This document shows positions 47,246 through 58,342 of a stretch of DNA of 64,000 nucleotides, piece by piece. Positions within the stretch are counted from its first letter, which is position 1, and each line of letters begins with the position of its first letter. Source of the DNA: Bidens hawaiensis. Taxonomy: Eukaryota > Streptophyta > Magnoliopsida > Asterales > Asteraceae. A program made the position numbers and the translations under genes. Below the pieces are notes generated by a model. That model did no database searches, was not told the origin of the DNA, and was given only the letters and a program-made list of their open reading frames with translations. The stretch lies in contig JAIQDT010003797.1 of the NCBI GenBank assembly GCA_021521415.1, positions 62,001 to 126,000 on the forward strand, given 5' to 3'.

Positions 47246-48021
47246 TATATATATAATACATGATACATAGCCAAATGAAGACACCTATTTTTAAGAGCTT
47301 TTCAAATATCATTAACTTTTATTATTAAATAATAAGAGTAACTTTTAAAAATAATTACAACTATAATCCTTGATCTTTCACTCATGTGTGAATTTTTTAT
47401 TTTCACTTTGAACTCAACTTCCTCCATGATTCTTAAACGTTAATAACTTTGTTATACATTCATACTTTTTTAAAGAAATTGCACCATATAAACGAGTATA
47501 TTTTTCTCTTTAATCTGAGTATGATATTGTTATAGTTTTTTTCAGTTAAAAAAATAACATTTTATGTAGGGACGTTTGCGGTCTGGTTTTGATGGTTTTT
47601 AGATTGAACCATGAGCCAAATCATTAGTTACGGTTTTTTGTTGTCGAAAACCAAAATCGAACCTTTGAAAATTGAAAACTATCATCCAAAAGTTAATGGA
47701 AATAACCATAAAATCAAACCAATGACCGGTTTGAATGGTATACGGTTCAAATTGAACAACGAGCACCCATAAACTTGTTACATGATTACCAAGGTATGTG
47801 TTTCTCGCTCATCGTGCAGACACCTATTTATTTTTTAAAATATAGTGTTTATAATTTTAAAATTAATAATATCTATTTTTAAGTAAACGCCTTTTTATAT
47901 GTTGGGAATTCGTACTAATAACAACTCATTCGGTTGAGCACTGCAATTTTCAATAAACCTATATTTTTTTTGATAACCAATATTGCTAATGAAATCTTTA
48001 TTTAGCAGAAAAACGAAATTA
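47246..48021. other. Diverged second Helitron copy and spacer
   Basis: Repeats the internal text of 46590-47245 in order (AACGTTAATAACTT, GAGTATGATATTGT, AACCGGTTT...). Ends before the LTR at 48022. No gene. Confidence 0.55.
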
Positions 48022-48483
48022 TGTGATTACTTTATTACTCGACGAGCCAAGATCTAGCCGCAAACACGATGCATCAATACGTTAAGGAATACTTTATTGA
48101 ATACGATATGGTGAATACATTAATGATAAGTACATTGTGTCTAGAGAGAATCCGGCATGGTAACGACACTTAAATAATTAAGCTCGGATCTCTAATCATC
48201 AATGAATAGGATCTGCCTATTTATAGGCACAAATCTCGTTCACGAATGAGATCCCATTCGTTATATGTCCATAACGAATGGGGATTAACTTAACGAATGA
48301 GCTCGCATTCGTTATATCTCCCAAAACAAATGGGTTCATAACTTAACGAATAGCCTAATCTATAACGAATGGACCTTATTCGCTATACAATCTATAGAGA
48401 ATGTTTCATGCTATAGTAAACATAAAAACTAAACTACCCCTAGCCTCTTCGATCAGGTACGGACAACAAATCATGCACTTACA
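48022..48483 (-). repeat. 3' LTR of LARD-like element
   Basis: 462 bp ending CATGCACTTACA. Contains CCTATTTATAGGC (TATA-like on either strand) at about 48216 and several TTCGTTA/TAACGAA words at 48255-48370. Confidence 0.78.
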
Positions 48484-49032
48484 AACTCCCCCATTTCTGT
48501 AACTATCGAATGCTTAACTTTTAATACTTTAACAATCATCAGCCAAACTCCCCTTGGAACGATGATTTTCGGGCTTGTGCAGACAGAAAAATCTTTAAAT
48601 CTTTTCAGCAAACCAGTAACTTGTAGCTTCTCATATAAGATCTCCCCCTCAAAGTAAGCAACTCCATGTGATCATCCTTGATCATCCACTGGCATATGAT
48701 ATGGCTCAATCATTCGACAGTTAGCACAAGTCATAAGCTATCCATTAGCACCGATAAATCAAAAATATCTTTATATTTGACCTCGTCACACATCTTCATG
48801 AACAACCCGATCATTCAATATCTTTCACTTCGATTTTCCCTCTCTTGATAAAGTTTATCACAAATTAACTCTTTGAAGCTCCATTTGCATCCCATTCGCT
48901 TAGATGTACTAATGTTTTGGGCATATGATGCAGAGTTCCAACCTCCATTAATCAACCCTGAACGATCAAATTTTTCAATCCAATGACAAGACTCATATAT
49001 TCTTCAACAAAACAACCCATTCAAGAATTGTC
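48484..49032 (-). other. LARD internal region, left part
   Basis: No coding frame. Continues at 52827 after the solo LTR. Confidence 0.6.
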
Positions 49033-52000
49033 TGTCACACCCGTGCCATGGGGGCCTAGTCGTTTTATGGACAAATTGGTACCATGTGTAAGCAGCGGAA
49101 TATTATTGATAAAGATAAGTTGCAATATTTGTAGTAAGTATTTATGACAAGGTGTAACTACACAACTATCTCTTCTTTTCTCTAACACTACTGCAATCTG
49201 TGTTGGGTTCTACTAATCTCATTGGCGTCTAATCTTCTTTGTTCTGGTTCGACTTACGCCTCTATCTTTATCATGCTCATTACAATGCTAATCCAAATCA
49301 CTATCCACAAGGTACCTAAATACATGCTAAAAAGTGTCAACTAAAAAGTTGGTGAGTTCGTGAGTTTAGCTCACATACACATAAAAGAGTTAATTCATAA
49401 AAGCGCGTAAGTTTGCGTGTATGTAAGTATAAAGCATGGTGCACATCAATCAAGTCCACAATCAAACCTGCAACTAGCATAAGTATCCCCAACTCATACT
49501 AGAAGTTAAATCGTCTTGAATTATCACCCTGCTAAAAGCAATAATCAAACACGTAGGTTATATGCCGCAACGATCCACAGATCTCAGTATGGTTTACCCA
49601 ACATAGGGTCACTATGCGTGGGGGTCTCCCAAATAGTACTACCCATACAAGCCTCCAGCCCATTCCCTTGGGCTAATGATTGTGTAAAAGTTGGGACAAA
49701 ATTTAGCAGTAAAACACCTCTTGATAAATATCACACCATAAGTAAAACCAACATATATCCAGCCCAAAAATTTTAAGTAAAAAGGGCAGCACGAAACTCA
49801 CCTCAGTCCGTATGCAATATGTGTAAATGAAGACAATCTATGAGCTTGCAACTACTCAAAGAACCACCAAGTACGCCTAATATATATATTGATCAACAAT
49901 AAGTTATTGGACAGCAATGTAAAATGTATAGGTACCGCGTACTAGTCAATTCTAAGTGTTATTCAATGTGTTGGGTTCCCGATGAATAAAGTTTCCTTTT
50001 ATGGAAAGTTACACTTAAATAATTTTATAATACTATTGTTGTTTGTTAGGTATTATAGTTCACTACTAAGAGTTTTATTTAGCTCAATTCAGTTATTGGG
50101 TTTCGATAAAGTTTCCATTTTCGGAAAGTCCGGGCCTTCGATTGGCTTTAGGGTTACCGTATGACCATCAAAGCTATACAATTTATTTATATCAGTAGCT
50201 TAATGATTTTTGTTTGAAATTTAAGGTCCTACGATTAGAAAAGTTAACAATACCGGTTTTCACCGGTGTTGTCGGTTTTTATGATATGTCTCGAATGAAT
50301 AGTTTATATAAGCGGATACTCTGGAAATCAAAACTTATCGTTTTCCAGAACTATATATGTTATAAAAGTAAGTTATTTGCAGGTCCGATGTTTCAGAAAG
50401 TTTGAGTTTGTACGGCCTTGGTCCCCGTACGTTCGTTTACCATTCATTTTAGTAAAAATTAAGTTAAAGACTCGGTTAGTAATTGTAAATTAAGTAAATA
50501 CTCAAGTAAAGGTTTTATTCACTTATACTTGCTGTTGAAAATCAGAAACCTCATATTCTAGTATTTTTCAAAGTGCTTGTTCAGTTTATGTCGGTTCAAC
50601 CGTAACTCGCGTTTAAACAACCATTCTTGACAAAAGAAATGTTGTATCTACCAAAAATATATTATACCATTATGATAAAGTTTTTTTTTAAATATAACTT
50701 TCTGGTAAAATATCTATTTTATATTTTTGAAGTATTTTAGTCTTTAAAAGTCAGCCCGTTCGTCGGTTTTAACGAAACAATGAGTTAAAGCTTGCTAACG
50801 GGCCCATTTTGTAAATACATTTTCCCTTAAACATTTCATTGCTTTTATCTAGGAATTTAAACTCACCAGCCTCTGTTTCAAATACACATTCTAATACTAT
50901 CAGTTTTTGAGAAATAACCAGTTTCCAAAAATGCCCTTTCGTTATATTTTTAACAAAAACTCACTCTTCGTCAAGTAACAAGTTATGGCCTGTTATAATA
51001 AATAAAATTAGGTTGTTTTGACATTTCATGGGTTTTAAAAAGATGTCCATTGCTGCATTTTCACTAACATACCCGGTTTTGGCTCGTTTACGTTCTAGTT
51101 CGGTTTTAAAAGCAATGTTTTACTTAAAATAGTTTTGGAGCAGATTAAATATCATGAAAACATTATCATTATGGATGCAAAAAGATGTTATAGTATTATT
51201 TAGGTTGCAGGGCTCATTTCTTAGTTTAACGGGTCACAAAAGTGTCAGTTTAAATGGTTTAAAATACACGGTTTGTTATTATCAGCTGGGGCTGGTTCTT
51301 CCCAGGTTTAGGGAGTTAAATAACTTCTGGAAATCATGCTAGATGCCCAGAATTTAATATAGTCACAAATCGGTTTGGCTTTCAAGTTAGTTTACATGTA
51401 AACGAGTCACCGAATGATCCTAAATTGGCCACGGTTTTGGGGCCTGCACATTGTGTAGGTTTTAGAATTTCGTGATCATGTTTTTATTTTGTTCCTCTTT
51501 TTATAACGATCAAAATAAGTTGACTTCGAGGTCTTTCAGTTTTGCATGTGAAACTGGTGGTTATAATGGTTCCGGGCTAGTTATGGTTACCACCGGTTCT
51601 GGTCGGGTCTGGGTTTTATAAACAGGCCAGATTCTATATTTCTATAATGTTATAAGGTTAAAATGGTTCAGCTTTGAATCCCGTTTGTTTGGTTTTAAAA
51701 ACTGAATTTCTCGTTTAGGTTTTTATGATTGCAAATAATTAGTTTGTAGCTAGTAACGAGTTCGGGTTCTGGAACGAGTTAATGACCTGTACATGATTTT
51801 GATTCATCATGTACAGAGCTGGTCATTCATAGGGCAACACATGGATTTCAGAAACACTTAGAATTAAATGACAAGAAGGATAAACAAGTACTCGCGATTA
51901 CCTCGAGCAACTGGACAAGTTCCACTTGTTTTGGTTCCTCGGGTTCGGGAGAAATCCGTGAGCACAGACTAGCAGAAATTGGGGCTGCTATTTGTTATCA

Positions 52001-52826
52001 GAACATTAGAAACAGTTGGGGACGTAGGCTCCAGATAGAATTGAACTAGTATAGAACAAGTGATTACCTGGTTTCTTGTGATTGTTGGTTTCTTGTGATT
52101 GTTGGCTGACCCGATTTCCTCCAGGGTTTAATGTTGGAAATCAGGACAGACAATATTGCATGAATTATATTGGAGATGGATGGTTACTGGTGGCCTTGGC
52201 TAGCTGTTTTGATAGGAGTTAGAATGGGAACCGAATACGCAGGGGAAGAGGGAAAGAGATTAGGCAAAAAGGATTTGAGATCTTTGGGAGATTTTATTTA
52301 TTTTTATAAAATTTAAAAGATCAGATCACACCAATATATATAGGGATTGTCTTTTATATATGTCTAATTATAGGTATAGATATTTTAATAAATAATATAT
52401 AGCATGTTAGTAGACTTGCTAATCGTTACTCGTTTAATTAGGTTATGTGACCGGATGATCATATAAAAAAATCGTTTGATGTATGGGTTATATACATTTT
52501 AGATACTCCGTAGCATTAAATAATTGTTAGATGGTTTGTTTAACTTTTGGAGTTATCGAGTTCTGGTTCGTTTGTGTTAAACGAGTCTCGGTTTCTTTTG
52601 AATAATTTGAGTCGAGCCCGTGTTACATATTATGGTATCACTATTGGGCTTATCTCTAGCTCTATCCGGTTCTACCTAATCATTGGGCCATGCCCATTAG
52701 TTATTATATTGACGGTTCGGGCCAAGACCTTTAATGTACGGCTTGATTCGATAATTCGACTAACATCACACTGGCGATAAGTTTTCTTAAAAAAAAAATT
52801 TGACCCTATTTTTTGGGATTGTTACA
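49033..52826 (-). mobile_element. 3.8-kb solo LTR (gypsy type)
   Basis: Plus-strand view TGTCACACCC...TTGTTACA; the minus strand starts TGTAACAATCCC and ends GGGTGTGACA. Perfect duplication TTGTC at 49028-49032 and 52827-52831. The ending GGGTGTGACA equals that of the LTR at 32064-35107, so it probably belongs to a related gypsy family. Short ORFs inside are not genes. Confidence 0.92.
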
Positions 52827-54117
52827 TTGTCCCCCTCGACAGAAGTAATCCACCGAATACTCGTAGCCAACATAGTTAGGATCAAAGTCCCTTAGAAATC
52901 AATCAGAAATCAAAGAACAATTGTACTCAGTCAAACGTAGCTTTGGAATCATGAATTACCACCCGAATTGCAATAATTTTTCAAGAAACCCTTGCAAATG
53001 TAGGAAGATTCAAGCCAAATGAATTCTCATGACATTTTTTTCTTCCCATTTTCTTGACAAATTTGGCAAGGTCTTGAACACTATTCAAAACTCACTAATA
53101 AACTCCTCTTTAAATTACTCGTGGTCTCCCACTCGATCAGTTGAAACTCGTAAAAGTCGGGCGGAAAATATTATCGCCAAAATTTTCAAGAAGAGTCCCC
53201 CGTATATTAAGAATATCCAAGAAAAATTTCGTTTAAGAAAATTTTTCTAAAATACTTTTTTTATTTAACTTACACCATTAAAGAATGAGGTTTCATTCCT
53301 TATCCCCATACGTTAACCTGATCACCATTCGTTAAAACAATGTCCTCATACGTTAACTTTGTCCTCATTCATTACACATGTCCACATACATTAACAACCC
53401 GCATTCGTTAAAATAGTTACACGAATGTAGTCTCATACGTTAACCGTGGTCTTCAATCGTTATAATTAACCACATTCGTTATATAGGAACGAATATGATC
53501 CCATTCGCTATAGATACCCTCATTCGCTATGCACCATGACGAATGAGCTCATACGTTAAGATCAGTGAATAAGTACGAATGGGCCAATAATTTAAGACAC
53601 ATTCGTTTAACTTACTAATGAATGACCTCATTTGTTAAAAACCCATAACGAATGGGTACAATGATTTAACGAATGAGTTAAATCAGTTGCTGTTCACCGG
53701 AAAAACGAATATCGCCAAAAAATTCAGTTGAATCACTGGAATCTGCATATCCAAGCTCCATCCATGGCAGATTCATCAAATCTTCATAATTAACCATGAA
53801 AATCAACACGAACACTCGGATTTTTAACACGATCATGAATTAATCATCAGTTTAAATTAACAACCACTTAATCATCATCAATTTGATTAAACAGTAGATG
53901 AACATCAATGGTTGATTCTTCAATTCACCATAACTTATCACCAAAATCCACAGGAGACTACAGATATCATCTATAAACACGAATTAGCCTTCTATTCCAT
54001 CAATAATACATTTATTTGATCCAAATCTGATCAAACAATACCAAACCCGATGAACACTAAGAACACCATCGCGGATCTGAATTTGACCAAGAATTGACGT
54101 ATCACGAGCAACCGTCT
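52827..54117 (-). other. LARD internal region, right part, with TTCGTTA-type motifs
   Basis: No coding frame. 53280-53690 holds some 20 CATTCGTTA / CATACGTTA / TAACGAATG words. The leader up to the PBS (53700-54117) is plain. Confidence 0.6.
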
Positions 54118-54130
54118 GCTCTGATACCAG
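54118..54130 (-). other. Primer-binding site of LARD-like element
   Basis: The minus strand reads CTGGTATCAGAGC (tRNA-Met type), one base from the 5' LTR. Confidence 0.88.
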
Positions 54131-54191
54131 TTGTAGTTATGTTATTACTCGACGAACCAATATCTAGCCGTTAACAATATACATCAATACG

Positions 54192-55170
54192 CAGTACGTG
54201 AATATCGAATTTTAGCCACACATGTGGTCTGGGCGATTTGCCACACTTTGGCTTAAATGTGTGGATAAAAGGTCTTTGACCATGTTTGAAAACCTTCCAG
54301 AATGTTTTGGCCACACATGTTATTCTTCATGTGACCATTCTATACCTACTCAGGTACTTTTCGCCACACTTTGAAAAAAACTGTGACAAAATTTAGCCAC
54401 ATTATAAAAACGTGTGGCGAAATGTGACCTACAGTCATAGTTTGTTTGATCTTTGATACATGTGACCAAAAACATATGCATTAGCCACAAACTGTGACAT
54501 TTAACTATCCACATGTTTTAATAGTGTGGCCAAATGTGACGAACAGCTACTGTATTGATAAGAGATGTGTCTAAAAGGTAAAATATATAGCCACTTATAT
54601 TACGTTGTGTGACCTAATGTCACATTTGTTAGCCACATTTTTAATAATGTGGCGAAATATGACGAACAACCATTGTATATATTAGTAATGTGGCTAAAAC
54701 GCTTAAAATATATGACCACTTATACGAGGTTGTGTGACCAAAGAGTAGTGTAGTTTTATTTTTCTAAGTTTTTTATTATCACGGATACACTTATTATGTG
54801 TGGCTATAAGTGATAAATGGTCACACTTAAATATTTTTAAGTGTGTCCAAATGTAATTAATGACCACATTTAAGATACTGTGTGACCAAAGAGTATCCTA
54901 GTTTTATTTTTTCTATGTTTTTTATTGTCACAGATACACTTATTATGTGTGGCTATAAGTGTTAAATGGTCACACTTAAATATTTTTAAGTGTGTCCAAA
55001 TGTAATTAATGGTCACTTATAAGAGGTCGTGTGACCAAAGAGTATGTTAGTTTAATTTTTTCTAAGTTTTTTATTGTCACAGATACAGTTATTATGTGTG
55101 GCTATATGTGATAAATGGTCATATAAAATATTTTTAAGTGTCTCCAAACGTAATTAATGGCCACGTGTTG
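54192..55170. repeat. CACTA subterminal repeats
   Basis: Dozens of GCCACAC, TGTGGC and TGTGACCAAA words in both orientations. Three tandem units of about 148 bp begin at 54732, 54880 and 55029, each with GTGTGACCAAAGAGTA and a CACTTAAATATTTTTAAGTG near-palindrome (degraded in the third). Subterminal arrays of this kind bind the element's own TNPA-like protein in En/Spm. Confidence 0.8.
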
Positions 55171-55276
55171 ATTTGACGAGTGGCTAATGTCATCATTGTC
55201 TTTCCAGTTTCTTGTGCCGCCAAATTCAAATTGTCAGGGAGATGTACCGTCGGCGTCAGACGGTTATTAAATACAG

Positions 55277-55347
55277 TCACAATCCACAATCACAATCACA
55301 ATCATAATCACAATTACAATCCACAATCACAATCATAATCCACAATC
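55277..55347. repeat. CAATCA-type microsatellite
   Basis: Repeated CACAATCA/ATAATCA words just upstream of the 55373 frame. Confidence 0.85.
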
Positions 55348-55372
55348 ACCTTCTTCCGATTAATTTCCGATA

Positions 55373-55877
55373 ATGGTTTCAACATGGATCGAACGTAAAC
55401 CGGGTACTCATGCCCCCATCTACTACGACCCCACATTTTCACCATTCTTTTCCACTTTTCTTCCGGCGCCGTCCAGAAGAATCAAAAGGTGAGGTTTGTG
55501 GACTATGTCCACCCTCAAACCTTCACGTACCAACAATTTAACCGAATGGTTAGGTGGCTTGGGTACACCGCTGCTGACTAGTTCAGCATTGATATGGTAG
55601 TCCCGGGAATCGAGGTGGCGCACATTGAGTTGAACTCCGTGGAGGACTTCAAGGCTGTTTTCTTTATGGGGCATTCCATACTCAAGTGAACCTTCGCCTC
55701 CAAAGGCTTAAGGACTCCACCTACACCTCGGATGGCATGTACGAGAGGATCATGCCCTCTCATACTCCAGAAGAGAATCCGAATGTAGATTCAGATACGG
55801 AATCTGATGGTAGGACTCCAAAAGCTAAGAATCCGATGGATGTAGATTCAGATATGGAATCGGATGCTAGGAATTAG
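55373..55877 (+). pseudogene. PB1-like domain protein, broken
   Basis: ATG at 55373 opens MVSTWIERKPGTHAPIYYD. A frame change near 55480 leads into KVRFVDYVHPQTFTYQQFN, MVRWLGYTAAD, a TAG (55579-55581), then FSIDMVVPGIEVAHIELNSV and FKAVFFMGHS. A second shift near 55686 leads to NLRLQRLKDSTYTSDGMYE and a tail with two near-identical VDSDTESDGR/VDSDMESDAR repeats. The beta-strand/helix pattern resembles the PB1-like domain found at the N-terminus of plant MuDR-type transposase relatives (my assignment, moderate). It lies on the plus strand, tail to tail with the transposase. Three lesions make it a pseudogene. Confidence 0.55.
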
Positions 55878-57274
55878 TTTTTTGTAATTAGTTTTTCTAT
55901 ATTAATGTAATGTTATTATTATATTTTGGTATTAACTGTAAATGTTATTATTATATTTTGGTTGCGTATTTGAAGCGTAGTTGATGTTAATTTTTTTATA
56001 ATTAACTTTAAAATAGATGTTAGTGTGAGTGAATAACAAAATAGACCTAAAATTTAATTTTTGGTAGTTGAGACAGTAATTTAGTCTAATTCAGTTGATT
56101 TGTAGTGTATCTAGTAAGATATACCAGTTTTTCTATTTTAATTAACTTGAATGTAGGCTATTATTACATAAATATATTTCCAAGATTTTTGACAGATATT
56201 AAAGCGTACAAAAGCGTGTGATATACTAGTTTTTTTTTATTTTAATTAACTTGAATGTAGGCTATCATTTCATAAATATATTTCCAAGATTTTGGACATG
56301 TAGTAGGTATAAATGTAATTAATTTCCAAAATTAATTAGCTCCTGTGCGTTTCCAAAGCGCGTGGAAACCATTTTGACAAGTAGTAATTAGTATGAAGTT
56401 ATAGTGTGTTATACACTCAACAATCAACTATATAACAACAGAGACTTTAATGACTGCAATAAAACGGGTGACTGAAATTTATTACACTTTTATATGTATG
56501 TTATGTGAATTCCAAACTTGGTCAAGCACAAAAAATCTAAGGTTTACACAGATCTTAAACTTCCCAAAGATCTTAGATTTTGATAAAATCCTTTCCAAAA
56601 CTCAATGCCATCACCAAATCTTAAAACTAAGGTTACTGGTGATGGCATTGAGTTTGGAAGCAATTTTTCAAAACAAAATTTTATTTGTTCAAAGGCTTCT
56701 TCAAAGTCTGGAGGGTACAATTTTGGTATGCAGGTTAGTGAAAGAAGGGCATAATGTTCTTTTTTTATAAAATGAGTTGATAATGTTTGTAGGAAACCAG
56801 CTGTTGAAAAGTATGTTGAAACATAACCAAATAGAGGTTGTGCAAGAAAAAAAACCATCAGACGAGAAATGATGACTGTCACCGAACCATGAACACCCTA
56901 GATAACATGATGCATTTTTGGGCTTTCTTTGTATTAATGTTACTTTGATATAGCACGAGTCAGTTATGAGTGTAATGACTTTATTGATCTTAATATGGTA
57001 CACTACAAGTCAATTGTGACTTTTATCGATGTATCATGATGTATGTTTGAACTTGACACCAATTGACCAAAATAGCCAGAAGATGAAATGAATTCAACAA
57101 ACCGGCCTGTATAAGTAGTAATAGTATTAAAAACAACCAATATTTCTTTAGTTTGAATTAATAAGTACAAAGTAAAGAATGGTGATATCATGTATCACAA
57201 CTATATTTAAACATTATTTACATCTAACTACCCGAACGAACACAACTGCTGGGTCGACAACCCCGACATCGGTG
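55878..57274. other. CACTA interior between PB1-like frame and transposase; internal repeats and hairpin
   Basis: 56119-56219 and 56220-56315 are a tandem pair (period 101). This block is related to 62395-62590, upstream of the poly-serine gene. A strong hairpin is at 56593-56659. ORFs at 56450-56770 and on the opposite strand are not recognisable. Confidence 0.6.
56593..56659. repeat. Long inverted repeat (hairpin)
   Basis: Arms of 24 and 23 bases (core CTCAATGCCATCACCA / TGGTGATGGCATTGAG) pair with one bulged base around a 20-nt loop. A smaller inverted pair (AAAAATCTAAG / CTTAGATTTT) lies just upstream at 56530-56580. Confidence 0.9.
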
Positions 57275-58143
57275 TCAATCTCCATTACGAATAGTTGTAG
57301 GCTTTTTCCCGGGCCTCCAGTAATCATCCGGTGACTCATTACGAAGCAGTTGATTTGGTTGTACAAGTGGCAATGTATTACCCTCATGAGGGAAAGTTAC
57401 CGTACTAAATTCCTCATTGACCTCGTCATACGAATGCCTATAATTCTTGGGTGGAGTCATGAGGACTACATGCTTTTTTCTATCCAGCTGATCTTGAACA
57501 TAAAACACCTGGCGTTCTTGCGAGGCCAATATGAACGGATCATCCTTGTGGCCAAATTTTGTTTAGGTCGACCGACATGTAACCAAGAATATCATGTTTG
57601 ATATGTTTACGGTCAACCCATTGGCACATGAATACCGGAATTCTTTTAGTATGATAATCTAGGACCCATATCTCTTGCAAAACCCCAAAATAAAAGTTTT
57701 GTCCATACGTCACCACGTCTTTTTTGATGTGCATGTCATCCGCCTCTACACCAACCCCGCTGTTCTGCTAAACTATACCATCATGAGATTTTGTACGAAA
57801 TTCAAAACCATTGATGTCGTACGAGTCGTATTTGTAAACGTTGCGGTGTGCTCCGTGTGTAATCCACTTTACGGTTTCCGATACAGAAGCTGGGGAGCCC
57901 GCTAGCTCTCTTTCAACCTGAATTTCATTACAAGGATTATATTCTTCACCTACATTGCAGAAACTATAAAAGAATTTTAAAAATTATAGAAGACTTAATA
58001 AATTGATCTACCTTGTCGCGTAACCAGTCACCAAACTTTAAAGTATGCTCATTCTCCAGCAATGCTTGTCGTTTACCAGGCATTTGGTTTTTCAAAGAGG
58101 TCTTGTGTTGTCTGCAAGTAAGAGTATAATATATTGTGAATTA

Positions 58144-58169
58144 ATATATATATATATATATATATATAT
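58144..58169. repeat. (TA)n microsatellite
   Basis: Pure TA run in a transposase intron. Confidence 0.95.
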
Positions 58170-58266
58170 GGGTGCGTTTGCTGAGCGTTTTAGGGTTTTT
58201 CCTTTGTTTTTTTGCCTTTGAACGTCTCGTGTAACTACCGTACGTTAAGGCATTAGCGTACAGTAG

Positions 58267-58270
58267 CTGC

Positions 58271-58337
<67 letters not shown>
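58267..58337. repeat. (TA)n microsatellite
   Basis: About 35 TA units. The segment between the two TA runs begins GGGTGC and ends GCACCC, possibly a small MITE inserted in a TA tract. Confidence 0.93.

Positions 58338-58342
<5 letters not shown>

Larger units (their letters stand above)
48022..54191 (-). mobile_element. Non-autonomous LTR element (LARD-like), minus strand, truncated 5' LTR
   Basis: The left LTR 48022-48483 and the right partial LTR 54132-54191 both open TGT...TTATTACTCGACGA and share ATCTAGCCG and CATCAATACG. The minus-strand PBS CTGGTATCAGAGC lies at 54118-54130, and a purine tract (GGGGGAG on the minus strand, about 48487-48493) adjoins the left LTR. The internal region has no coding frame. 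It hosts a solo LTR (49033-52826). The right LTR stops at 54191 where the CACTA begins. Confidence 0.78.
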
